Shown piece by piece: positions 1 through 12,075 of a DNA stretch of 64,000 bases. Source of the DNA: Notolepis coatsorum (taxonomy: Eukaryota > Chordata > Actinopteri > Aulopiformes > Paralepididae). The notes under the pieces are model-generated. The model made no database searches. It had not been told where the DNA came from and saw only the letters and a program-made list of their open reading frames with translations. The position numbers were made by a program, and so were the translations under genes. Location: positions 152,832,103-152,896,102 of the forward strand of contig OZ020585.1 of the NCBI GenBank assembly GCA_963971535.1, given 5' to 3'. Position 1 is the stretch's first letter, and every line of letters begins with the position of its first letter.

Positions 1-489
1 CTTTAAACAAATCAAGAAGAAACATCACAATAAGTCAAGAACAAAACAAGAACACCATAAAGTCAAACATTTTTTAAATAAATGCAAAATAAATAAATGC
101 AACACTCCCAGACATACCCCACGCGAAGGTAAGGAAAAACTCACTAAAACCTAGCAATAGGAAAAAATGCACCACAGGCAATGTGGAGGAGAGAAACCTT
201 AGAAGGGCCATTCAAGGGGATCTCCCTTCTTAGATGTTGGTGATAGTAGTGTTGCAATAAAACAGGCGAGCAGTTGGTAGGCATGCACTCATATGTGTAG
301 TGAAATACAGATAAGTGCATGCGATACCAACTGAACATTTTGAAAGATTAAATTAAAGAGATTAAAAAGATTAAAGAGCTGATAGAATCAGCGTGATTAT
401 TTTCACCTGTGCCGAAGACACAGACACGGGGTTAGAGACAGACATGGAGGTGTGTGACGGAGGCAGAGAGGATTGTGTAGGTGGAACCG
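1..489. other. AT-rich sequence without recognised gene
   Basis: I see no credible coding region, RNA gene or element terminus here. The sequence is AT-rich and leads into a minisatellite. Confidence 0.4.
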
Positions 490-765
490 TAACAGTTATG
501 TGGAATATGTGAATGCTATGTGGATGTGAGTGTGTGTGTTATGTGGAATATGTGAATGCTACTATGTGGATGTGAGTGTGTGTGTTATGTGGAATATGTG
601 AAGGCTACGTAGATGTGAGTGTGCGTGTTATGTGGAATATGTGAAGGCTACATGGATGTGAGTGTGTGTGTTATGTGGAATATGTGAATGCTACGTGGAT
701 GTGAGTGTGTTTTATGAGGAATATGTGAAGGCTACGTGGATGTGAGTATGTGTGTGTGTGTGATA
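490..765. repeat. Minisatellite, 43-46 bp unit, about 6 copies
   Basis: A unit containing TGTGGAATATGTGAA, followed by GCTACGTGGATGTGAGTGTG, recurs about six times. Copies differ in the length of the terminal GT run and at a few bases (ATG/ACG, GAATG/GAAGG). It is followed by GA- and GT-rich sequence to about 840. No coding role is apparent. Confidence 0.8.
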
Positions 766-977
766 GAAAGAGAGATGATAGAGAGTGAGAGAGAGGGTGA
801 GAGATATGAATGAAGGATATGTGTGTGAGAGAGATAAGTGTGTTGATAAATTTCCCTGTCACACTCCATGCCCAGCCATTACCAGCTATACACCTAGCCA
901 TCAGCCCAGAACAGGTCATTTACATTATTCTTTCTTTTATGTATTCTCAATGTTATATAATTAATATAATTAATAGT

Positions 978-2558
<1,581 letters not shown>

Positions 2559-2560
2559 AT

Positions 2561-2578
2561 TGGTCCTTCGAGCCGGAT
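2561..2578 (+). other. Primer binding site, tRNA-Tyr type
   Basis: TGGTCCTTCGAGCCGGAT lies 2 nt after the 5' LTR. It is complementary to the 3' end of vertebrate tRNA-Tyr including CCA, with 17 of 18 positions matching as I recall that tRNA. It would prime minus-strand DNA synthesis. Confidence 0.7.
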
Positions 2579-2626
2579 GGTAATTAGTGTAATATTAATA
2601 TAGTGTTATTAATATTGAAATGGCCT

Positions 2627-3220
2627 ATGATGAACACTCCACGAAACGATCCTCCTAACCAACGCCCGCAGCGCGAACGACGGCTCCCTCAGTACTTAGA
2701 GGCTTACGCTGTCAGTCAACAACCTAGTCTTCTACTAACAGTAAACGCGGTAAAACTAGAAAGTAAAAGTATGTCTAACCCCAACGCCCAGACTACCCCG
2801 ACCATAGAGGCCCCTACGGGTTCTAATGTAACTGACCAAGCTCACGGTGGGGACCAGTGGGAACCAGACATGACTTCACACCCCGCCAGTACTGAAGAAG
2901 TAGTCCCCGATGAGTCCCGGGAGGAATACAACGCTACCGAGAGAGAACTCGGCACGGAAGAAGACGGGGAGAGCACCGTGGAGATAGAGCTCCAAGGCTC
3001 CGCAAGGAGTACCCCGAGGGAAGGCTCCCCTATACAACCGCCTTCTCCCAGCGAGGCAGAGAGGACCCTACAGCAGGCCTTCCTCATCAGCCTGAACGCC
3101 GCTGCTGAACGCGACCGATTGCAGATCCAGCAGCGGAGCGAAGAAGAGCATATACGTCTAGAAATAAGACGCATTCAGATGGAAGAGAATGTGGCCCGAG
3201 ACCGAGCAGACAGCCAGTGA
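2627..3220 (+). CDS. gag: BEL/Pao Gag N-terminal part, ended by premature TGA
   Basis: Encodes the N-terminal Gag region: basic N-terminus, YLEAYAV motif, a long acidic and Ser/Thr-rich stretch, then a charged helical segment rich in Glu and Arg. By comparison with the second BEL copy (59593 onward), the ancestral start is the ATG at 2620, but one extra base near 2643-2646 shifts that frame. A downstream ATG pair at 2627-2632 lies in the frame that continues into Gag, so a start there skips the lesion. The frame ends at TGA 3218-3220 and stays open immediately afterwards up to 7567, so this is a point nonsense mutation or a readthrough site. A C-to-T change of CGA would explain it. Confidence 0.75.
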   Translation: MMNTPRNDPPNQRPQRERRLPQYLEAYAVSQQPSLLLTVNAVKLESKSMSNPNAQTTPTIEAPTGSNVTDQAHGGDQWEPDMTSHPASTEEVVPDESREEYNATERELGTEEDGESTVEIELQGSARSTPREGSPIQPPSPSEAERTLQQAFLISLNAAAERDRLQIQQRSEEEHIRLEIRRIQMEENVARDRADSQ

Positions 3221-6200
3221 GCAGCTGCTGGTGCTCTACGGGACGCAGAGCGCGACAGACAGCAAGCGCAACTAATAGAACAGCTGATCAGACGGACAAC
3301 ACCCTCTCCCTCCGCCAGAGGCTCCAGGAACTCGTCTAGACACACCTCCAGGGCGGCATCCCCTAGCCGAGTAAACAACCCTGAACTTGACCAACAGACG
3401 AGGTCTATACCCCCCACAGACCACCTCCCCCCACCGGTCCAAGCGAGACCTAGCAACCGGGAAGGAGCAGCATATCCTGTGGAGAGGCTAAACCAGAGAC
3501 TACAAGCACTGGATGACCTAACTGAAGACGAAGAGGAAGAGGAGGAGAACCACGCCCAACGACAGCACAGTACTCTACCGGACCAGGAGGTCCGGTACAG
3601 CCCAGGCTATACTCCCGCGGAGCTGCGCTACAGACCCCCGACTCTATACACGGGTGAGCACGACGCACGACCCGCACCGAGGAACAGCACCTGGACAAGC
3701 GGGCCATGGTACACTGCCGGTACCAGCCCATACCAAGGAGCGGGAGGAGACTCGCCTAGGAGGCCTCTCCCCCAACGCTCGCCGATGTATCCACAGTCAG
3801 CGTCATACATTGGCACGCCTATGGTACCCGACTTCACCCAAGAGAACCGGGCCCAGTATACAGAACTCCGCATGTGTCTGGAGACCATGTTGGTGGATGT
3901 ATTGGATGAACGCCATAAATACGCCATCCTACTGAAGCACTTAAAGGTACCCCGCGCACATAATACAGCGCTCGCCTACGCGACTTCCACCACCCCATAC
4001 ACAGCAGCGCTGGTAGCATTGGACCAGAGGTATGGGCGCATATGGGATTACGTGATCCAGGAGATCCGACACATCGACCGCTTACCCCCAGCAATAGACA
4101 ATCGAGCACTGGACGACCTGTCCATCAGAGTGCAGTCCCTGTTAGGGATGTTGGGAGCGCAGAGAGAGAAGGGGAGGCATGAACTTTACGCCAACTCAAA
4201 TGTGGAAAGGATCTTGGAGAAGCTGCCGCCCGCTCGACAGGAGCGTTTTAGGCGGCAGAGAGACCACCGAGACCCGAATGGCCCCGAACCGAACCTCCTC
4301 GATCTAGCAGACTTCCTGGCGAGAGAAGTCAGCAGCCTACGGCTAGATACATTCGGACGGAGCACCCCTGGCTCCAGAGAAGGAACCAGACGACTAAATG
4401 ATGGAAGAAGATCGGTGACTGTGATGCACCAATCGGAGTCAGTACCGAGCAGCAGGAGCCACAGTACCCCCTCCAGAACGGAGAAGTGGAAGATAGTGTG
4501 CCCCTACTGTGAGAAAGAACACTGGCTAGCGCAATGTGACTCCTTCCCCAAGCTGAACACGGAGGAAGCAAGTCAATGGATAGAGTCCAACAAGCGCTGT
4601 TTTCGCTGTGCGCGCTCACACATGGCAGCCGAATGCCGCTTAAAGAAAAGGTGCACCAAGTGCGATGGAGCCCATCTGGACATACTTCACGACAGTAACA
4701 GACGGCGCCCTTCACCCGCACCATCCAGCAGCAAAGCGAGCGTCATGTACATCGATCCCGCCAGCAGCAGTGGAGCCCGAGTACTCCTAAAAGTAGTGCG
4801 TGTGACACTAAGCTACCAGAATAAAGTCCTGGACACTTACGCCGTCCTCGATGACGGGTCAGAGAAGACCCTTCTGCTCGCCTCCGCTGCGGCCCAGCTA
4901 GGGCTGCGGGGAAGCGAAACCCAAATGACAATTCGGACAATAAGACGAGATTTGAAGACGATAAAGGGCGAGAATGTCTCATTCTCTATCGCAGCAAGCG
5001 GCCAGCCTGAGCGACGGTACCAGATTACAGACGCTTTCACCAGCCAAGAAATAGGACTGTCGCGGTACACATACCCCGTCGCCAAGCTGATGGAGAAATA
5101 TGCACATCTGCGCAAGTTACCGATCCCGCTCATAGACAATGCTATGCCGACCCTGTTGATAGGCTCCGACCATGCAGACCTCATTGTCCCGATAGACCGG
5201 GTTCATACCGGACCCCGAGGCTGTCCTGCAGCAGTCGAGACCCGTTTGGGATGGACTCTCCAAGGCCCGCTCGCCAAATCTCTCAACCGAAGTACAGCCA
5301 CTAGATGTCTCCACTCCCGAGTCACAGAGGGAGAGACCGCACTCCTGCAACACGTAGAGCGGCTATGGACCTTGGAACAAATGCCCTTTAAGAACGGAAA
5401 GAAAGACATTCGCTCTAAAGATGACATTTACGCCATTCACCTCCTCGAGACAGGGACCAAGAGAGTCCCGGTCAACGGCGTGTTGAGATACGCCACGCCA
5501 CTCCTGCGGCGAGAAGGAATGCCTACTTTCCACGCCAAGACAGACGCCACAGAACGGTACCTGCTGAACACGGAGCGGCGCTTAGCCAAGAACCCCGCCC
5601 AAGAGAGTGTATACCGCGCCGAGATTGAGAAGCTCATCACAGCGGGACACGTCACAAAGATGGACATTAAAGAGGCTGACCAGACCACTGAATCGTGGTA
5701 CGTGCCTCACCACAAGGTCCATCACAACGGTAAAGACCGCATAGTATTTAACTGCAGCTACCAGATCGGATCCCAAAATCTGAATAAAGAGTTACTGCCC
5801 GGTCCCACACTCGGCCCCTCCCTACTCGGCGTTCTACTCCGCTTCCGCCAGGAAAAGGTGGCCATCAGCGGGGACATTAAAGGAATGTTCCTGCAGGTGA
5901 GATTAGTAGAGGAGGACAAGCCCCTGTTACGGTTCCTATGGAGAGAGAAGCCAGGAGATGAGCACCCAGCCATCTACCAATGGGAAGTCCTCCCCTTCGG
6001 AACGACGTGCAGCCCCTGCTGTGCTACATTTGCACTACAGAAACATGTAGCAGAGGACCCAGCAGCGGACGAAGAGGTCCGACACAGCGTAAAGAACAGC
6101 TTCTACGTAGACAACTGTCTACAAAGCCTTTCAACCCAGGAAGAAGCCGAGGCTCTCCTGATTAAACTCCGCGCCTCATTGATCAAAGGCGGCGTTGATC

Positions 6201-7567
6201 TCAGGCAGTGGGCCAGCAGCGATCCGCAAGTACTGCGCAGCCTCTCCTCCGAGGACAAGGCAGCCAGCAGCGAGACCTGGATGGCTACAATCCCGGGAGA
6301 AGCCCAGGAGATGACCCTGGGATTGGTGTGGCGATTCAAAACAGATTCGCTTCACTACAGACACAAGCCCCTGACTACGGAGCAGGGAAGGCCGGCGGCG
6401 GCGCCGACCACCAGACGGAGTGTGTACACAACACTCGCCCGACAATATGACCCACTAGGATGTATTCTACCGTACACCACCAGGGCAAAAATGATTGTAC
6501 GAGCATTGTGGGACAAGGACCAGGGCTGGGACGACCCCATTCCCGCACACCTTGCATCCACCTGGAGAGAGTGGGAGATGGAGCTCCACTCACTCCCAGG
6601 CGTTAATATGCGCAGAAGCTACTTCCCACCCACGGTGAGGCCAGAGACATGTAAAATGGACTTACACGTCTTCAGTGACGCCTCAGAGGTCGCATACGGA
6701 TCAGTAGCCTACTTGCGGGCCCAAGAAGAGGGGGGAGAGATCTACACAGCATTTGTCCTCGCCCGCTCGAGAATAGCCCCAGGCAAGCAACACTCTATCC
6801 CACGTCTAGAGCTCTGCGCAGCCCTAGCCGGAGCGCACCTAGCCACGCTCATCCAACGTGAGCTCACCATACCGGTGTCTAGAACAATCCTGTGGTCAGA
6901 TTCCACGACAGTACTCGCCTGGATCAAATCGGACTCATGCAAGTACAAAGTCTTCGTGGGAGTCAGAGTCACCGAGATTCAAGACTTAACCGAAGAGTTA
7001 ACCGGAGAAACAGAGTGGCGCTACGTTGATACAAAACAGAACCCAGCTGACGTCATCACCCGGGGAATGCCCCTAGATGACCTCACCCGTCGCAATGTCT
7101 ACAGTGACGGCCCAGCATTCCTAAAGCTCCCGGAAGGAGAGTGGCCCACGCCTATCCCGAGGGAAGCCAGTCAAGAGGAGGCTGAGAATAAGAAACCTAT
7201 GTTCTGTGGATTGAGCACTGTTATCTCCGCAGACCCCAACATAGATGATTGCACTACCATAGAGAGTGCACAACAAAGGACATTCCTACTGCACTACCTA
7301 CCGTCTCTACAGACCCGCCAGAAGTGGGTAAAGGAGAGAGACAATTTGACAGAAGGAACAGTCGTCATGATTATTGATCAATCACTGCCCAGAGCTATGT
7401 GGCCGGCCGGCCGCGTAAGCAAAGTGATCACCGGTGCCGACGGCAAGGTCCGAGCAGCTGAAGTGCTTGTCCAGGGTCGCACTTACACCCGTCCCGTGGC
7501 GAGGCTCATAGAACTGCCCCGACTCCCAGACACAATCGATGATGACCATGACCCTATAACCCTATGA
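3221..7567 (+). CDS. pol: BEL/Pao Gag C-terminus, protease, reverse transcriptase, RNase H and integrase remnant
   Basis: This is one open frame, the same as the upstream Gag. In order: the rest of Gag; Cys/His zinc-binding clusters at about 4499-4690 (CPYCEKEHWLAQC, then CFRCARSHMAAEC); an aspartic protease with YAVLDDGSEKTLLL at about 4840-4880; RT with SGDIKGMF near 5866 and the catalytic YVDN at 6104-6115, the variant common in vertebrate BEL; RNase H with FSDASEVAYGS near 6671 and WSDSTTVLAW near 6893; then a jump to the C-terminal integrase segment YLPSLQTRQKW and its downstream basic domain (about 7296-7567). The integrase zinc finger and DDE core are absent. No start codon is chosen because the frame runs in from Gag. 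A complete family member should be several hundred residues longer. Confidence 0.88.
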   Translation, partial: AAAGALRDAERDRQQAQLIEQLIRRTTPSPSARGSRNSSRHTSRAASPSRVNNPELDQQTRSIPPTDHLPPPVQARPSNREGAAYPVERLNQRLQALDDLTEDEEEEEENHAQRQHSTLPDQEVRYSPGYTPAELRYRPPTLYTGEHDARPAPRNSTWTSGPWYTAGTSPYQGAGGDSPRRPLPQRSPMYPQSASYIGTPMVPDFTQENRAQYTELRMCLETMLVDVLDERHKYAILLKHLKVPRAHNTALAYATSTTPYTAALVALDQRYGRIWDYVIQEIRHIDRLPPAIDNRALDDLSIRVQSLLGMLGAQREKGRHELYANSNVERILEKLPPARQERFRRQRDHRDPNGPEPNLLDLADFLAREVSSLRLDTFGRSTPGSREGTRRLNDGRRSVTVMHQSESVPSSRSHSTPSRTEKWKIVCPYCEKEHWLAQCDSFPKLNTEEASQWIESNKRCFRCARSHMAAECRLKKRCTKCDGAHLDILHDSNRRRPSPAPSSSKASVMYIDPASSSGARVLLKVVRVTLSYQNKVLDTYAVLDDGSEKTLLLASAAAQLGLRGSETQMTIRTIRRDLKTIKGENVSFSIAASGQPERRYQITDAFTSQEIGLSRYTYPVAKLMEKYAHLRKLPIPLIDNAMPTLLIGSDHADLIVPIDRVHTGPRGCPAAVETRLGWTLQGPLAKSLNRSTATRCLHSRVTEGETALLQHVERLWTLEQMPFKNGKKDIRSKDDIYAIHLLETGTKRVPVNGVLRYATPLLRREGMPTFHAKTDATERYLLNTERRLAKNPAQESVYRAEIEKLITAGHVTKMDIKEADQTTESWYVPHHKVHHNGKDRIVFNCSYQIGSQNLNKELLPGPTLGPSLLGVLLRFRQEKVAISGDIKGMFLQVRLVEEDKPLLRFLWREKPGDEHPAIYQWEVLPFGTTCSPCCATFALQKHVAEDPAADEEVRHSVKNSFYVDNCLQSLSTQEEAEALLIKLRASLIKGGVDLRQWASSDPQVLRSLSSEDKAASSETWMATIPGEAQEMTLGLVWRFKTDSLHYRHKPLTTEQGRPAAAPTTRRSVYTTLARQYDPLGCILPYTTRAKMIVRALWDKDQGWDDPIPAHLASTWREWEMELHSLPGVNMRRSYFPPTVRPETCKMDLHVFSDASEVAYGSVAYLRAQEEGGEIYTAFVLARSRIAPGKQHSIPRLELCAALAGAHLATLIQRELTIPVSRTILWSDSTTVLAWIKSDSCKYKVFVGVRVTEIQDLTEELTGETEWRYVDTKQNPADVITRGMPLDDLTRRNVYSDGPAFLKLPEGEWPTPIPREASQEEAENKKPMFCGLSTVISADPNIDDCTTIESAQQRTFLLHYLPSLQTRQKWVKERDNLTEGTVVMIIDQSLPRAMWPAGRVSKVITGADGKVRAAEVLVQGRTYTRPVARLIELPRLPDTIDDDHDPITL

Positions 7568-7675
7568 CTTTGTGAAGTTGACTGACCCCTACAGCAAACC
7601 CTTATGTGTAAATAGACAACGCGATTAATCTGTCTCTGCTTAACTGATTAGGTCTGGGACCAATCAGGGGGTGGC

Positions 7676-9104
7676 TGTTGTGAAGGGCCAGATTAAACCG
7701 AATATATATATTCATTTATATATATATATTTAATTGTATTTGTATATTCTCTAATATTCCCTGATATCCCTTGTATATTCCTTGTACAATATGCATTGAA
7801 TATCCATTCTAGCCTACTGAACATCCCATAATAGTCTCCATTCTACTATTGGTCGAGACCTTGGTGCCAGGCTGCCATACCCCCCAGACCCAGTTCAAAC
7901 GTACCGCTCAACATGTACGAACAAGTCCTAGTTCCGCGTAGGAATCTGGCTACCGCACCACTAATGGTACTATTTGTTCATAGTGCGTATATATACTGCG
8001 CTACTAAAGTAGGACTTCCTTTTTAGTCCAGTTTCTTACCCTCCAATAGAGTGACAGACGTAAAGCCTCCCCGCGACGCCACGTGTGGGAGTAAGGCCAA
8101 GTTCGGCCTACCATCGGTATTGAGACATCGTGTATATTAATATTTGAATAGTCATATTTGGCACTATATCGTCGAGTTGGACGTAGTCTATTAAGCTAAT
8201 AATAGTCTATTCATATGTAGTGCTTCGTGCGGTGAGAATACTATCGTAGTCAGTACCCCCATCGTTTCAGGTAGAACTGGCTGCTTATCCAGGGTGGCCG
8301 ACCCCATGTGAGGCTGCACCCGAGGAGCCCCAGAGCCGACGAGCGAGTGGACCTGCATACCGGATTATTCTACCGACGACAGCCCGCCTTCCCAGGCACG
8401 GATTATGCTTTGTATACAGTGATTATTCTATGGATAAAGACCAACACTGCCGTGTGTTGGAAACCCCCCCCCCCGGAGAGGACGACAGGTGAGGAGACAC
8501 TCTACACGACGAGGTCGCTTCACGTCTCTCCATCGTGGACCGGAGGAAGCCGGCCCACAGAGAGTCCAACTGCTTTCATCTGTGGATCGAGGATCGCTGA
8601 GGCACCAAGCCGCACAACCGTGGGTTCTCCCAGGATACCCTCGGCCAGACGGATACAGCCAGACTCTACCCCCCCCCCCCTTCTCCAGTTGTCTTACAAG
8701 CGACCGGAATTCCCCCCTAGTGTATCCAGTTCTATAATCATTAAAGTATCATTGCTATTATTCCTTAAATATTCCAGGTTGTATATTTACCGCCTGCGCC
8801 ACCAGAGATTGGACGTTCTCTATTGATATACCAACGAATACTCATTTGCCATAAAAGTGCATCCTATTTCAAATCATAAATGTAATTAAGTGATTGCTCT
8901 ACATACCTTTTGCTATGTATTAATTATTATTAAACGCAGACTTTCGACTTGGTACATTTGTGTTGGATCGTTTCATCTACGTGGGAGTGTTTACCATAAT
9001 TATTTATGCCTAGTACTGGGTGGCCAGAGTCTAAAGTACAAGAGGTAGTGGTAGTAAGTATCATATCTAACAATACAGTCAGGGAATTGTACCCCTCAGT
9101 TACA
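7676..9104 (+). repeat. BEL/Pao 3' LTR (1429 bp)
   Basis: Copy of 1129-2558, preceded by the G-rich tract AGGGGGTGGC (7666-7675), the likely polypurine tract. Differences seen from the 5' LTR include T/C in GCTTYGTGCGG, G/A in TTCRGGTAG, G/A in GAGACRCTC and the length of two C-runs. Confidence 0.95.
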
Positions 9105-9235
9105 AGTAGTATTGTTATTATTATTGTTGTTGATGTTGCTGTTATTATTATCATTATTATTAGTAGTCGTATTATTGTTGTGGTTATTATATTATTATTA
9201 TTATTATTATTAGATAATTATTTAAATTATTATAT
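9105..9235. repeat. Degenerate AGT/ATT trinucleotide tract
   Basis: This is the other half of the microsatellite that received the BEL element. It begins with the duplicated AGTAG and continues as interrupted ATT/GTT/AGT repeats. Confidence 0.7.
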
Positions 9236-9318
9236 AATTGTATATCATGTTGCCATAATAAAGTCTGTGTGCTTCTGCATCCAGGGCACAGAATATCTCT
9301 TCATACAGTACGTTCTAC

Positions 9319-9424
9319 TGAGGAAATGGTTGCAAAATAATCATACATCGTTTCAAAGGTTACAAAGCCTATGAAATGTCATTATGACGTTTGATACGAG
9401 GTATGGTTTGCAACCATTTCCTTA
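9319..9424. repeat. Short palindromic repeat (18-bp arms)
   Basis: GAGGAAATGGTTGCAAA at 9320-9336 is matched in inverse by TTTGCAACCATTTCCTTA at 9407-9424, with about 70 bp between them. Probably a small MITE remnant; no target duplication was identified. Confidence 0.45.
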
Positions 9425-9746
9425 CTAAGATGCATGTCTAAATAAGTTGTGGATCAGGGCACATTATAATGTGTGATGTCATGCAGGTCTTACTGCCTTG
9501 AATGTCATGTATAGATTGGACTTGTCTCCTACACGATTCATGCGTCTCTCGGGAGTACAGGCACTTAAACAAAACCTGTGTTAAGTAAATGTCATATCAA
9601 TGATGCAAAGGCAGGTCTCACTCAATACTGTATGACCTTCACACTAGCAAGACGGCAGATCTGTGATATTTAGGATACTGATGATTTATTCAATATCCAT
9701 AACTCTTAAAACACCCACCATGTGTTTAAGTCAGCAACCTTCTTAA

Positions 9747-10039
9747 AGGGGCAGTTTCATGTAGGAACAATTCATGTGCACCCCCATTCATTATTATGGA
9801 GGGTGTAGTTTGGTAGAAAATAGTTCCTACATGAAACTGCTCACAACATGGTCTGTGGATTATCTTGAGTAACAGGGTCATGATTTCTGGGAAGAAACTT
9901 TGATTTTGAGTTTTTCCAAATGTGCTTTGAGTGTCACAACCCGAGTGCCATTCAGCTTCATCATATTGGAGTGACGTCACATGGATAAATAAATATCAGT
10001 AAGGGGGGAAATAATGTTATTTTGGGTGAACTGCAGCTT
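9747..10039. mobile_element. Small MITE between TTAA sites
   Basis: The segment lies between TTAA at 9743-9746 and TTAA at 10040-10043, with loosely matching inverted ends (AGGGGCAGTTTCA against AAGCTGCAGTTCA). Inside, GCAGTTTCATGTAGGAAC (9751-9768) is repeated in inverse near 9813-9830, forming a hairpin. The TTAA flanks suggest a piggyBac-type element, but the ends are weak. Confidence 0.4.
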
Positions 10040-10149
10040 TTAATATCCACCATGCACCTTTTATATTCAATTCCAAAACAGATATATACACACATACATA
10101 AAGTAGCCTTTTGTTCACCCCCATGGGCCATAACAAACATTTTAAACCT

Positions 10150-10605
10150 TCTCTTTCTCCTATTTTCTCTGATTTGCTCCCCGTCCCAATTAGTCGTTGT
10201 GCCAATTCCCCCCCTCCCCTACCTGGTTGTTGTACGCATGTTCTCCCACGAGTCGGTACAAGGGTGTCCTGATGTCGAATGCACGTTTCCTCCGAGACGT
10301 GCGCCGTCGAGCCAGTGACGCTTTTTTCACTTGGCAGCGAGGACTCTCATTGGTGAAGTGTAAGAGGGCACACTATCTCCACCAAGTCCTGCCCCGCTTA
10401 GCAAGCGCCGAGACCTGACCTGTTGGCGTCGCTGTCCACAATGCCAGATTCCCACCCGTCACCTTTCCCACCCCCTAATACTGCCAATTGTATTAGTATT
10501 AACGGCCAGCCAAGCTGGTAGCAACGCCGAGAGCTGGGCTCGAACGCAGCGTCTCCTGCATTAGTGACAAGCGCAATCTCCGCTACGCCACCTGACCGCC
10601 CGGCC
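10150..10605 (-). mobile_element. tRNA-derived SINE, antisense copy
   Basis: Read on the minus strand, it starts with a tRNA-like head (GGTCAGGTGGCGTAGCGGAG, then a B-box-like GTTCGAGCC) and ends with a body resembling the other SINEs of this window at 10662, 28798, 30803 and 52895. ATTTTAA-like sequence on both sides may be a target duplication. It is diverged and lacks a clean A tail. Confidence 0.6.
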
Positions 10606-10661
10606 ATTTCTATTTTAAGATTTTTAAGATATTTAAGATTAAAGAGTGAACGTGGACAGTT

Positions 10662-11048
10662 TTTTTGTATCCACTTTTTCTCCCATTTTCTATATTTTCT
10701 CCCATCCCAATTTCGTATTATCCAATTCAACCCTCCCCTGTCACGAACGCTGTTTCTTGCCTCCCACAAGCCGGCTGCAATGTGGACTAAGTCATACATA
10801 GCACAAGTCCCCTCCGGTACTTGATTTAACAGCAGTCGCATCTTTTCACATGCGCAGCTCGATCTCTCAGTGGCCACAACGCCCGATCCCCACCCATCAG
10901 TTTCCCACCCCCTAATACGGCCAATGTGTATTAGTATGAACGACCAGCTAAACTGAAAGCAATGTGGAGCGCTGGGCTCGAACAGGCAAGCCCAGCGTCT
11001 CCGTCATTCGTGGTGAGTGCCTTGCCCACTACGCCACGTAGCCGCCCA
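10662..11048 (-). mobile_element. tRNA-derived SINE, antisense copy with 15-bp target duplication
   Basis: TGAACGTGGACAGTT occurs exactly at 10647-10661 and 11049-11063, delimiting the insertion. The minus strand reads from a tRNA-like head (GGCTACGTGGCGTAGTGGGC) to a T/A-rich tail. The B-box region is disrupted by a small insertion (CTCGAACAGGCAAGCCC), so this copy is probably not transcribed. Confidence 0.75.
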
Positions 11049-11117
11049 TGAACGTGGACAGTTACGTTTGTCTGGCATATTGCCAGAAAAATACCTCTGT
11101 AGCAATAAGACTCTTAA

Positions 11118-12075
11118 CACTTTCTCTGCCAGAGACGCCTAAACTTGTCATTCCCCGCCATGCTAATTCTGCCAATGACGCCGTAACACGTCATTGAGAT
11201 CAATATTTCAAAAATCTGTGATCGCAATCATATTTCTCCCCCGGAGACTTGAGATCTACTGTTGATCCCCTCTCAACTCTCCAACGGTTCAAGAGCACCA
11301 TCTGGTGGCCGATCGGCGGATCGCCCAAACCGGAAACAGGAAACGGAAGCTGGTGCTCATTCCAATTCGGTCCGATCACTCGCTAATAGTCCCGGGACTC
11401 GAGATAGACACAATGGATAGCAATCCGTTACCAATAACTCGATAAACAACATGATTTGGACGTATATACTATTATACAACCTGGAGATGGATCGCATATT
11501 TCTACATCCCATAATAGGAATATTTTTGTTCCACGCTCATCGCCCAACGGCCCGAGGAGACTGGGGTAAGATTCAGCGTTTTTTTTTTACCGTGTTCGAT
11601 ATAAACTGCTCTAATGATCATATCACCCACACTAGATGAATCATCTAACGTTGGCCACGGAATTATAAACGACCCCCCCTTCCCCCCATCCGGTCAACAT
11701 CAGATGATAAGTAGTAACTTCTAGAAGCACGTCCATTTGAAATGTTTTATCTCGCGCAGATCGCTATCAAACTGTATTTGATCATCAATATAATGCATTT
11801 AGGGCTATAAATCACGTTCTGGAGAAAGCTGCAGAAAACGATAAAAACATATTTATACTTTAGACCGTATTTTAGTATGAATATGTGAATGAAAAAGTAT
11901 AACGTTCCTACGTCCTGAACGATAGATTATTTAACGTTGAATGGGCCATAGTAATGTCAATTTAGCAATACAATTTAAAAAGTTATAGCCCTGCAAAGAA
12001 GGGGAACTTCTCCATAGACAAATAGAGCTGGCAGAGAGGGGTATAATGAGGTACATAAGCCTGGCGAAGAAAGTG
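11118..12075 (-). mobile_element. piggyBac-like MITE, copy A (958 bp)
   Basis: Flanked by TTAA at 11114-11117 and 12076-12079. The ends are CACTTTCTCTGCC and the inverse of CACTTTCTTCGCC. Internally it shares sequence, in inverse orientation, with 46527-47470, including the C-rich tract and ATTATAAACGACCCCCC near 11661. No transposase is encoded. Strand is arbitrary, set relative to copy D. Confidence 0.7.

Noticed and set aside
7-338. Small ORF on the minus strand at the window start
   Set aside because: 64 residues, AT-rich context, no domain or homologue in the window.
3175-6972. Many minus-strand ORFs across the first BEL element
   Set aside because: Antisense shadows of gag-pol, with no domain of their own.
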